64,000 bases of DNA from Limnobacter parvus (lineage in GTDB: Bacteria; Pseudomonadota; Gammaproteobacteria; Burkholderiales; Burkholderiaceae_B). The notes under the pieces were generated by a model. It had not been told where the DNA came from and made no database searches. It saw only the letters and a list, made by a program, of their open reading frames with translations. The stretch spans positions 452,243 through 516,242 of the forward strand of contig NZ_JANKHG010000014.1 in NCBI RefSeq assembly GCF_024623725.1, read 5' to 3'. Position numbers and translations under genes: made by a program. Shown one piece after another: positions 16,871 through 24,652 of this stretch; position 1 is the stretch's first letter, and every line of letters begins with the position of its first letter.

Positions 16871-17766
16871 ATAATTCCATGATAGCCAACAAAAACCCAG
16901 CAACCATGCAAGTTGCCAATGTCGAGGAGTTTGCTTCCCGATCAATCGGCCATATTTTGGTGAGCAACGGACGCCTCACGCACGAGGCAGCCGAGGAAAT
17001 ACACCGGATGCAACGCGAGAACGACGTTCTTTTCGGCGAAACGGGAATTGCCATGGGTTTAATCACCCGAGAGGACGTGGAGTTTGCGATTGCTCGCCAA
17101 TTTGAATATTCAGTGCTTCAAAAAGGTCACAGCGAAATTTCTGAAGATTTGGTGTCGGCGTATGACCCATTTGGCCCCAAATCTGAGGCATTCAGGGAAC
17201 TGCGAACCCACCTGTTGTTGCGCTGGTTTGAAACCGAAACCAAGGCCAAAACACTTTCCATAGTAAGTGCACAGCGCGGTGAAGGCCGAAGCTATGTTGC
17301 TGCAAACCTTGCAATTTCCTTTTCCCAACTGGGACACAAAACCCTGTTGATTGACACTGATTTCAGAAACTCCAAGCTGCATGATTATTTTGGAGTGTCC
17401 AATCGTCGCGGTCTTTCTTCCCTGCTTCAAGGCAAGGGAAATTCGAGCTACTTCCTGCCGGTGACAGGTATCCGCAATCTGTCCATCCTGCCAGCAGGGC
17501 CCATGCCCCCGAACCCGCAAGAGCTGCTGTCACAAAGTTATTTTCCTGAATTGTTGAATGAACTTTCGAAGCACTTTGATCTTTTGATTATGGACACGCC
17601 TGCGGCCATTCTTTACTCCGACGCAACGGCAGTGTCACTGCGCTCAAGTGCGTCCCTGGTTGTAGTCAGACAAGGGCATACCAAAGTGGAGCAACTACGG
17701 CGAGTGAACGCCAGCCTGCAAAGTATTGGTGGCAACCTATTGGGCTCGGTGCTGCTGGATTTCTAA
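16867..17766 (+). CDS. epsG: EpsG-type BY-kinase (polysaccharide chain-length tyrosine kinase)
   Basis: This 299-residue P-loop protein has an N-terminal domain (about residues 25-85, IGHILVSNGRLTHEA...EFAIARQF) that resembles the GspE/MshE N-terminal domain. The kinase domain has Walker A SAQRGEGRS (134-142), Walker A-prime LLIDTDFRN (161-168) and Walker B LLIMDTPA. The usual P-loop Lys is Arg (GEGRS), and no C-terminal Tyr cluster is present; the protein ends SVLLDF. It should regulate polymer length with EpsF at the inner membrane. The GTG start overlaps the epsF stop; an ATG at 16879 is an alternative. Confidence 0.9.
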   Translation: MNNSMIANKNPATMQVANVEEFASRSIGHILVSNGRLTHEAAEEIHRMQRENDVLFGETGIAMGLITREDVEFAIARQFEYSVLQKGHSEISEDLVSAYDPFGPKSEAFRELRTHLLLRWFETETKAKTLSIVSAQRGEGRSYVAANLAISFSQLGHKTLLIDTDFRNSKLHDYFGVSNRRGLSSLLQGKGNSSYFLPVTGIRNLSILPAGPMPPNPQELLSQSYFPELLNELSKHFDLLIMDTPAAILYSDATAVSLRSSASLVVVRQGHTKVEQLRRVNASLQSIGGNLLGSVLLDF

Positions 17767-17767
17767 G

Positions 17768-19117
17768 ATGACATTGGCAACACCCAAATTGATTGGTTTG
17801 ACTGCTCTGCTTGGCCTGGGTGCGTTGTTTGGCGTATTCGCCAATATGTTTGGCCAGCATGTCGTGCTGATGCTAGGTACACCCCTGCTGCTACCTCTGG
17901 GTTTGCTGTTGTTTGTCAATCCACGCCTGCTCTTTTTGGTGCTGATTGGCACGCGTTGCGTGCTTGATCCGATTCTAGAATCCGCGCGGTTTTCATCCAG
18001 CTTTGGACTGGGAGCATTGCTCAACTTGTTGCTGATTGCCTGCGCGGTGATCATCAGCATTCAGGCGAACAAAACGACCGTGCGTCAAAGTGTGCTGCTG
18101 TGGATCCTTCCACTGCTGGTTATGGCCTTGGGAATTACTTATTCACCTGAACCTTTGTCTGCATTCAAACGCATGATCGCGTTCGTCAGTTATTTTTCAG
18201 TTTTCACGGTGGGCATGATACTGATTGAAGAAAATCAGCTCATCAAGCTGCTTCGGGTCATTGTGTTCTCAGCGGTGTTGCCACTGCTGGTCGGCATGTA
18301 TCAGTTCGCGACGGGGTCTCTGGCAGTTGAAGGTCGCCTGGCCGCAACTTTTACCCATCCAAACATCTATGCGTTTTATTGCTTGCTTGTGTTGATTGTG
18401 CTTGTCTACCTGCAAAGGTTGCAACAAGCTGCTGGAGAAGCCACACCGTCAATCACCGAAAAAATTGTTCAGTGGATTTTGCTTGTCCTGTTGATCGTGT
18501 CCATCATTCTTACCCAAACTCGCAGTGCCTGGTTGGCATTGATACTCATCGGTTTGATGTATGGCCTTTTGTTCTCGAGAAAAACCTTAATTTGGCTGTT
18601 GCTGGGTTTGTCTCTGGCGGCGCTTAGCCCTGCCGTTCAAGACCGGGTTGTTGATCTTTTTTCTGGCAACGAAGTAATCAACTACAGCAAATTGAATTCT
18701 TTCGCCTGGCGCCAGCACATTTGGGAATCTGGCTTGAACTGGATGAGTACATCCCGTTACCTGTTGGGCTACGGCATTGGTGGGTTCATTCATCACTCGC
18801 CTGATTTCTTCCCACTTTCAGGCGGCAGCAAATTTGGCGCACACAATGTATTCGTCGAGCGGTTTTTCGATGGGGGCCTGCTGGCATTTGGCGTTTTCTC
18901 AGTGTTCTTTCTGGCCCAGATAACAAATGCATTTAAGCTGATCAAGCAAGATCAATTCTCTGCACTGGTTTACTTTGGTTTACTTTTGTCGTACCTCACC
19001 CTGAATGCGTCAGACAACGTGGTCGACTACCTTGCCTACAATTGGTATTACTGGGTTGTGGCCGGGGCCTTTTACGCTACTGCAACACGCGTCGTGTCGA
19101 GCAAAGCCAGTTCATGA
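17768..19117 (+). CDS. O-antigen ligase/polymerase-like membrane protein (Wzy)
   Basis: This 449-residue, very hydrophobic protein has about twelve membrane segments. A large periplasmic-type loop carries RLAATFTHPNIYAF and, later, GYGIGGFIHHSPDFFPLSGGSKFGAHNVFVERFFDGGLLAF, typical of the Wzy_C/O-antigen ligase family. It would polymerise flipped repeat units. The start at 17768 lies one base after the epsG stop; an earlier in-frame start inside epsG is unlikely. The stop overlaps the next start (ATGA). Confidence 0.88.
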   Translation: MTLATPKLIGLTALLGLGALFGVFANMFGQHVVLMLGTPLLLPLGLLLFVNPRLLFLVLIGTRCVLDPILESARFSSSFGLGALLNLLLIACAVIISIQANKTTVRQSVLLWILPLLVMALGITYSPEPLSAFKRMIAFVSYFSVFTVGMILIEENQLIKLLRVIVFSAVLPLLVGMYQFATGSLAVEGRLAATFTHPNIYAFYCLLVLIVLVYLQRLQQAAGEATPSITEKIVQWILLVLLIVSIILTQTRSAWLALILIGLMYGLLFSRKTLIWLLLGLSLAALSPAVQDRVVDLFSGNEVINYSKLNSFAWRQHIWESGLNWMSTSRYLLGYGIGGFIHHSPDFFPLSGGSKFGAHNVFVERFFDGGLLAFGVFSVFFLAQITNAFKLIKQDQFSALVYFGLLLSYLTLNASDNVVDYLAYNWYYWVVAGAFYATATRVVSSKASS

Positions 19118-20601
19118 ATGGTAAATCGCTTCGTGGCGCCTACCTGCTGGTAGGCGGCAAGGGTTTGTCTGCGGTAATCGGCCTGGGCAGCATGCTTATT
19201 TTGGCCCGCCTTCTTGAACCCGAAGATTATGGTTTGGTGGTGCTGGTGGAGGCCGTTGTCACGCTTCTTGCGGCGATCACCGAACTTCAAATGGCCTCGG
19301 TGCTTATTCACCTCCCCAGAGTGGATGATGCGCACTTCAGCACAGCCTGGACGCTGAATCTGATCCGCGCATTCATCCTGTGTTTGCTGGTGATATTGAT
19401 TGCACCCGCGCTTGCTGGTTTCTATGAAGACCCCCGATTACTCGGCATCGCCTATGTGTCCAGTTTGTCGCTTTTCTTAGGCGCCTTGCTGAATCCTAAA
19501 ATGGCAATCCTGATTCGGGACCTTGATTTCAAGAAAGAATTTTTACTTGGACTGAGCCAAAAAATTGCAGGCTTTGTGGTCACTGTGGTGGCAGCCTATT
19601 ACTTGCGCAATTATTGGGCCTTGGTGCTGGGCACTCTTGCAACCCAAGTGTGTGGATTGCTTGTGTCCTATTTCTGCTATCCCTTCAAACCTGCCTTTAC
19701 CCTGAGCAAATGGCGAGAACTCTGGGGCTTCTCAGTGTGGCTTTCGCTGGCCAATTTCATAAAAACCCTGAACTCCAAGCTGGATCAATTTGTGGTTGGA
19801 AAAATGTTCAGCACAGGAACGACTGGGGTGTATTCATTGGCCACCCGCTTATCAACGGTGTTGTTCACTGACACCCTGGGTGCTGCTCTGCGTGTGATTT
19901 CACCCAGTCTGCGTGCCCACACCAACAACCAGTTGGCCATGAACAAAGCATATTTGAATACGCAAAGCCTGGTCACACTGGTTTTTTTACCTGTTGCCAG
20001 TATTACCAGCGCTTTGTCCCTACCATTGATCGACCTGGCGCTGGGGTCGAAGTGGGCGGAAGTCACGGATGTATTTCGCGTGCTGGTGCTTGCCTTGTGC
20101 CTGGAAGCAATTGGCGGTGTTGGTTTGTCCGTGGTCATGGCCACACTAAACACCCGCCTCGCCTTCTTTCGCGACCTGCTGTCTATTGCGGGGCGCGCTG
20201 CCTTAATGGCGATTGGACTGTATCAAGGAGGCTTTACAGGATTGCTGTTGGGGCGGGCGGCCTCGTCGGTTTTAGACCTGCTGTTGTACTTCGCAATCGC
20301 TGGAAAAGTCACTGGCCTGTCCATTCGTGAACAACTTGTTTTGAATTGGCGCACGGCGTTGTCGTGTGTGCTGGTTTACCCGGTTCTTTATGCCCTGCAA
20401 ACACCACCCTGGTTCGAACTTGGCGAATCCAAACTCATTCAGGCTTTGTGGTTGCTGACCATGATCAGCCTGGGCTTCTTGATGCAAGTCGGCGTACAGG
20501 CCTTTTTGTGGCTTGCCAGTGGAAGACCCAACAGCATTGAAGTGGTCTTTCTTTCATACATCCGGCAGAAATTTAGCGCCAAAGGAAAAACATCGCCATG
20601 A
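19114..20601 (+). CDS. Polysaccharide flippase (Wzx, MOP superfamily)
   Basis: This 495-residue protein has about 12-14 membrane segments. It starts GAYLLVGGKGLSAVIGLGSMLILARLLEPEDYGLVVLVEAVVTLL, the standard opening of the polysaccharide biosynthesis flippase family, and later has KLDQFVVGKMFSTGTTGVYSLATRL. It would flip undecaprenyl-linked repeat units across the inner membrane. It is coupled by ATGA overlaps to the polymerase upstream and the glycosyltransferase downstream. Confidence 0.93.
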   Translation: MNGKSLRGAYLLVGGKGLSAVIGLGSMLILARLLEPEDYGLVVLVEAVVTLLAAITELQMASVLIHLPRVDDAHFSTAWTLNLIRAFILCLLVILIAPALAGFYEDPRLLGIAYVSSLSLFLGALLNPKMAILIRDLDFKKEFLLGLSQKIAGFVVTVVAAYYLRNYWALVLGTLATQVCGLLVSYFCYPFKPAFTLSKWRELWGFSVWLSLANFIKTLNSKLDQFVVGKMFSTGTTGVYSLATRLSTVLFTDTLGAALRVISPSLRAHTNNQLAMNKAYLNTQSLVTLVFLPVASITSALSLPLIDLALGSKWAEVTDVFRVLVLALCLEAIGGVGLSVVMATLNTRLAFFRDLLSIAGRAALMAIGLYQGGFTGLLLGRAASSVLDLLLYFAIAGKVTGLSIREQLVLNWRTALSCVLVYPVLYALQTPPWFELGESKLIQALWLLTMISLGFLMQVGVQAFLWLASGRPNSIEVVFLSYIRQKFSAKGKTSP

Positions 20602-21848
20602 ATACGAACCGAGTTGCTTATTTGGTGAACCAATATCCGAAGGTAAGCCACACTTTTATTCGCCGTGAAATTATCGCGCTTGAATCACTGGGGCTGCATG
20701 TCAGCAGATTGTCCGTTCGTGGCTGGGACAATGAGGTGGCCGACCTGGTTGATGAAGCTGAACGGCAAAAAACCAGCTACCTGCTACAACGCGGTGTGCT
20801 GGGTTTGTTGAAATCCGGGTTCTCAGTGTTTTTGCAACGTCCCACTTTATTTTTGAAAACCCTTCGTATTGCGTTGGGCATGGGTCTACGGGCTGACCGT
20901 GCTTGGCCGTTTCACCTTGTTTATTTGCTGGAAGCCTGCAAAGCGCTTCAATGGCTGGAACAGGAAAAAATTGAACATGTACATGCCCACTTCGGTGCAA
21001 ATTCTGCAGAAGTGGCGATGTTGATTCACTTGTTGGGAGGACCAACTTACAGTTTCACCGTGCATGGCCCCGAAGAGTTCGACAAGCCTGAATTCATTCG
21101 ACTCGGTTTGAAAGTAAAAAATTGCGCATTTGTTGTTGCCATTACGTCGTACTGCAGAAGCCAGATTTATCGCTGGATTCAACACGCCGATTGGCAGAAG
21201 GTCAAGGTGGTGCGATGTGGCATTGAAGCCGATTTTCATGACAACTTGCCAGACACATTCCCAATCGAGCCACGCCTGGTTTGCGTGGGGCGGCTGTGTG
21301 AACAAAAAGGTCAACTTATTCTGTTGGCAGCAGCAGCAAAGCTGAAAGCAAAATCAATCGACTTTCAACTTGTGTTGGCGGGTGACGGAGAAATGCGCCC
21401 AGAAATTGAACGCCAAATCGCAAGCCTTGGTTTGACCGGGAATGTACACATCACGGGGTGGATCAGCAGCAGCCAGGTGCGCGAAGAAATTTTGAAATCC
21501 CGTGCCATGGTACTGCCCAGTTTCGCGGAAGGACTGCCGGTTGTCATTATGGAAGCCATGGCGTTAAAGCGCCCCGTGATCAGCACTTATATTGCAGGAA
21601 TTCCTGAACTGGTGGAGTGCGGAAGCAACGGATTCTTGTGCCCGGCTGGCGATGTCGAAGCATTGGCTGTCCACATGGAAACTTGCCTGCGTGCCGATGA
21701 ATACACCCTGCGACGCCTTGGTGAAAACGCACAGAAAGCCGTACTGGCCCAACACCACATTACGACCGAGGCCAGCAAGCTTGCTGATTTGTTCGCCAAT
21801 GTGAAGGGCGAACCCAACACGGCATGGAGCGACAATAACCCATGTTGA
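20598..21848 (+). CDS. Glycosyltransferase family 4 (GT-B) protein
   Basis: This 416-residue GT-B glycosyltransferase has an N-terminal acceptor domain with HVHAHFGANSAEVAMLIH and FTVHGPEEFDKPEF. The C-terminal donor domain has LVCVGRLCEQKGQLILLAAAAKL, LVLAGDGEMRPEIERQI and ILKSRAMVLPSFAEGLPVVIMEAMALKRPVISTYIAGIPELVECG, the E-x7-E donor-binding region of the family. It is probably cytoplasmic and adds a sugar from a nucleotide donor to the lipid-linked repeat. It overlaps the flippase gene by 4 bases and the next gene by 7. Confidence 0.93.
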   Translation: MNTNRVAYLVNQYPKVSHTFIRREIIALESLGLHVSRLSVRGWDNEVADLVDEAERQKTSYLLQRGVLGLLKSGFSVFLQRPTLFLKTLRIALGMGLRADRAWPFHLVYLLEACKALQWLEQEKIEHVHAHFGANSAEVAMLIHLLGGPTYSFTVHGPEEFDKPEFIRLGLKVKNCAFVVAITSYCRSQIYRWIQHADWQKVKVVRCGIEADFHDNLPDTFPIEPRLVCVGRLCEQKGQLILLAAAAKLKAKSIDFQLVLAGDGEMRPEIERQIASLGLTGNVHITGWISSSQVREEILKSRAMVLPSFAEGLPVVIMEAMALKRPVISTYIAGIPELVECGSNGFLCPAGDVEALAVHMETCLRADEYTLRRLGENAQKAVLAQHHITTEASKLADLFANVKGEPNTAWSDNNPC

Positions 21849-23050
21849 TTCTTAACGGTTTGATTGCTTTTCTCGCAACGTTGCTGGCCATCCCTGTGCT
21901 GTGGTTTTGTATTCAAATAGCTGCAGCATGCTGGAGACGCAACTCCAGCCAGCCGCAAGCCACTTCATACATCAATTCGACTGATTCTTTAAGAATCGCT
22001 CTGTTGATTCCTGCGCATGATGAATCAGTGAACTTGATTCCCACCCTGCGTTCCGTTCAGCAGCAGGGCATTAAAAACCTGCGCGTGGTCGTGGTTGCAG
22101 ACAACTGCAGTGATGACACTGCCGAAGTCGCACGCAGCGAAGGCGCCGAAGTGATTGAGCGAACCAATCCCTTGCTACGTGGCAAAGGCTACGCACTTGA
22201 TTTTGGAGTTCAATACCTTGCCAAAACTCTGCCACAGGTGGTGGTGATTCTTGATGCAGATTGTGTGTTGAGTCCCAAAGTGATTGAACCCTTGAGTTTG
22301 CTTGCCTTAACAACCAAACGCCCAGTGCAAGCGCTTTACTTGATGAAAAATACAGGCGATGTGTCTGTGAAATCCAAGATTGCAGAGTTTGCATGGTTGG
22401 TGAAAAATCATGTTCGACCATTGGGTTTGCACAACATGGGCTTGCCTTGTCAGCTCACCGGATCCGGCATGGCCTTCCCATGGTCTGCGCTATCAGCAGT
22501 GCCATTGGCCACCGGCGAAATTGTGGAGGACATGAAACTGGGAATTGCACTGACCGCGCTGGGTTATCCACCCTTATTTTCCGAGCGCACTTTGGTCATC
22601 AGCCAATTTCCCACGAACCAAACCGGTGTGAAATCACAACGCATTCGTTGGGAACACGGTCACTTGGCGATGATATTCAAAGAAGGAATTCCAAAGCTGC
22701 GAACTGCTTTCGCAACGCGTGATGTGTCTCTGTTTTTCCTCGCGCTTGACCTGTGCATTCCACCGCTGGCTTTGTTGATTGCGCTTACCGTGATTTGGCA
22801 ACTGTTGGCTGGCGTTTTTTGGGCTTGGTCAGGCAACTCCCTACCTTTTTTGGCAGGTTCAATTTACCTGATCGGGATAGGCTGCGCAGTGGCGATGGCT
22901 TGGCGCAAATTTGGCAGGCATGTTATATCCGGCCGGGAACTTTTAACGGCTCCCGGCTATATTGTTTCCAAACTGTCGGTGTATGTGGGCTTCATATTTC
23001 GCCGACAGGTCAAATGGGTTCGTTCAAAACGCGACAATGAACCAAAATGA
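21842..23050 (+). CDS. Membrane-bound glycosyltransferase family 2 protein
   Basis: This 402-residue GT2 enzyme has one N-terminal membrane segment, a GT-A domain (ALLIPAHDESVNL, VVVADNCSDDTAEVA, VVILDADCVLSP, with GEIVEDMKLG as the ED block and KSQRIRWEHGH as QxxRW) and a C-terminal cluster of membrane segments (LDLCIPPLALLIALTVIW and others). Such processive-type enzymes extend polysaccharides at the inner membrane. It is the last plus-strand gene of the operon. Its stop lies 16 bases from the oppositely oriented secreted paralogue gene. Confidence 0.92.
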   Translation: MLILNGLIAFLATLLAIPVLWFCIQIAAACWRRNSSQPQATSYINSTDSLRIALLIPAHDESVNLIPTLRSVQQQGIKNLRVVVVADNCSDDTAEVARSEGAEVIERTNPLLRGKGYALDFGVQYLAKTLPQVVVILDADCVLSPKVIEPLSLLALTTKRPVQALYLMKNTGDVSVKSKIAEFAWLVKNHVRPLGLHNMGLPCQLTGSGMAFPWSALSAVPLATGEIVEDMKLGIALTALGYPPLFSERTLVISQFPTNQTGVKSQRIRWEHGHLAMIFKEGIPKLRTAFATRDVSLFFLALDLCIPPLALLIALTVIWQLLAGVFWAWSGNSLPFLAGSIYLIGIGCAVAMAWRKFGRHVISGRELLTAPGYIVSKLSVYVGFIFRRQVKWVRSKRDNEPK

Positions 23051-23066
23051 CAAACATCCCTTTTTT

Positions 23067-24557
23067 CTATCGTGACAAAGTCTTGCTCAGGGGGTTGATG
23101 ATGCCTTCATCCTTTGCATAAACAAAGGCCCTTACCCTGCTTTCCCCACCATTGTCGGATCGTTTTCGAACCGACAAAACAGCACGGCTCGACTCGCCAG
23201 GCCAGGTGAATTCGACAGAATCACCATTGCCGAGCCAATGAGAACTGAACATTGTGCGATTGCCCTTGTTGCCCAAAATCGTCAGTTGAAGTTCGCTGTC
23301 TTCAGAAGACTGAAGCTTTAAGTTATAGCGCTGCCCACCCTCCATTTTTGCCCAATTCACACCACTGAAACTTCGATTGTTTCGATGCTGAAATTCGGAA
23401 CGCGACGAAGCCCCGGTGAGGATCAAAGACTGCGACCAGGTGTCGAATTTTGCGGTACCTTTTCCTGCAGTGGCAACCCAGGGGCCGCGCATGGAAATCA
23501 TGTTCAGCTTTTCTTCTGGACTGAATTTCCTTCCATACCCGTCAAGCCAACCCTTCACACCCACCACTTGGCGCAATGCCTTTTGCATGCGTTTCAAATC
23601 CTGATCGACAGCATGATTCCACTTTGGTTTGTGCAGATTAAAATCTGCCCCATTTTCCACATAGATATAAAAAGGCGTGCCATGGTTTCGATCAACCACA
23701 TATGCACCATACACCTTCAGTGTTTCTGCCACCTTTCGCAGGTCACGGTCTTCAATCGAAGCAGTGTCGAAATCTTCGGGCAGCATCATCAACGCCCCTT
23801 CGGGAATCATGCCGGTGTTGTCCCGCCAAGTTCGGTCTGCCGATGAGGCGGGGAACACATAGCCGGTTCGACTAGACAGTCCGCTGAATGTAAGTGACAT
23901 GGCCAGCGCATGCCGGTATGTTTTTTGACCATCATTGATTTCGTGTTTGCGGATCAGGCCCGCCATGGGAGGCACAGCAGCAGCACGCGCGCCCTGAAAG
24001 TAATGGGAGGGGTCGCCCCAACCACGACCGTCTAGCCGTGTCCAGGCATACATGGAGGCCGTCCAGCGTCCATCTCTGCCTTTTTTCAGATTTAGAAATG
24101 AATGAATGACACCATCAACGGGATCAATAATATCGGCATGACCGTCGCTACCTGCAGCAGGCACTGTGCGGGTTGGCCAACGCGGAATGGTAATACTGGT
24201 AATGAACTGTTCGCCATCTAGTTCCCAAAGACCGCGTTTGCCCGGCAGCCCAAAAACCTCCACAGGCTTGTCGTATTTGCTGGCCAGGAATGCCGTGCTG
24301 GAATAAGGCCCTTCACCCACCAAAGGACTGTAGGTGGAATCTGGAATTTGAAAATATCCGAATTGAACGCCGACTGGCCTGGCGTTCCAATAGGATTTTG
24401 CAGAAAAGGGTCGCTCGAAGGTTCCGAAACCAACAGATTGTGAAGAGCTTGTTTTGGGTGGTTCGGCCTGTGTTTTACAAGAGGCCAGTGCTGTGACAAA
24501 AAAGATGAGTGCGACAGCAAGGCCTGGCCTTGATGAGGAAAAAGATAACAAATTCAA
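23067..24557 (-). CDS. Putative lipoprotein of unrecognised family, paralogue of the next gene
   Basis: This protein of about 496 residues has a lipoprotein signal (TALASC, lipid-modified Cys27 in the chosen start). I do not recognise a named family. The mature part contains SDGHADIIDPVDGVIHSF, RLDGRGWGDPSHYFQGARAA, MAGLIRKHEINDG, HALAMSLTFSGLS, VFPASSADRTW and GAYVVDRNHGTPFYIYVENG, all with close counterparts in the adjacent gene at 24653. The C-terminal third looks beta-rich. The start is a TTG at 24557 with GGAG six bases upstream. A TTG at 24596 would place the start inside a palindrome. Position after the polysaccharide operon suggests a polymer-binding or polymer-cleaving role; this is inference only. 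Confidence 0.85.
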   Translation of the reverse strand: MNLLSFSSSRPGLAVALIFFVTALASCKTQAEPPKTSSSQSVGFGTFERPFSAKSYWNARPVGVQFGYFQIPDSTYSPLVGEGPYSSTAFLASKYDKPVEVFGLPGKRGLWELDGEQFITSITIPRWPTRTVPAAGSDGHADIIDPVDGVIHSFLNLKKGRDGRWTASMYAWTRLDGRGWGDPSHYFQGARAAAVPPMAGLIRKHEINDGQKTYRHALAMSLTFSGLSSRTGYVFPASSADRTWRDNTGMIPEGALMMLPEDFDTASIEDRDLRKVAETLKVYGAYVVDRNHGTPFYIYVENGADFNLHKPKWNHAVDQDLKRMQKALRQVVGVKGWLDGYGRKFSPEEKLNMISMRGPWVATAGKGTAKFDTWSQSLILTGASSRSEFQHRNNRSFSGVNWAKMEGGQRYNLKLQSSEDSELQLTILGNKGNRTMFSSHWLGNGDSVEFTWPGESSRAVLSVRKRSDNGGESRVRAFVYAKDEGIINPLSKTLSR

Positions 24558-24569
24558 AAGACGCTCCGT

Positions 24570-24601
24570 AAACGTTGATAGGCATCTGACTATCAACGTT
24601 T
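24570..24601. promoter_or_regulatory. Perfect 12-bp inverted repeat upstream of the secreted lipoprotein gene
   Basis: AAACGTTGATAG (24570-24581) and CTATCAACGTTT (24590-24601) are perfect complements around an 8-base centre. The repeat sits just upstream of the GGAG ribosome site of the gene ending at 24557 and could be an operator or a 5' RNA hairpin. It lacks a T run and is not placed like a terminator of the upstream paralogue, although that gene ends at 24653 and a read-through stop cannot be excluded. Confidence 0.45.
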
Positions 24602-24652
24602 GGGCGTCATTAAAGTTTCGAAAATAAACGATCTACTTCCGACCACTCAGAT

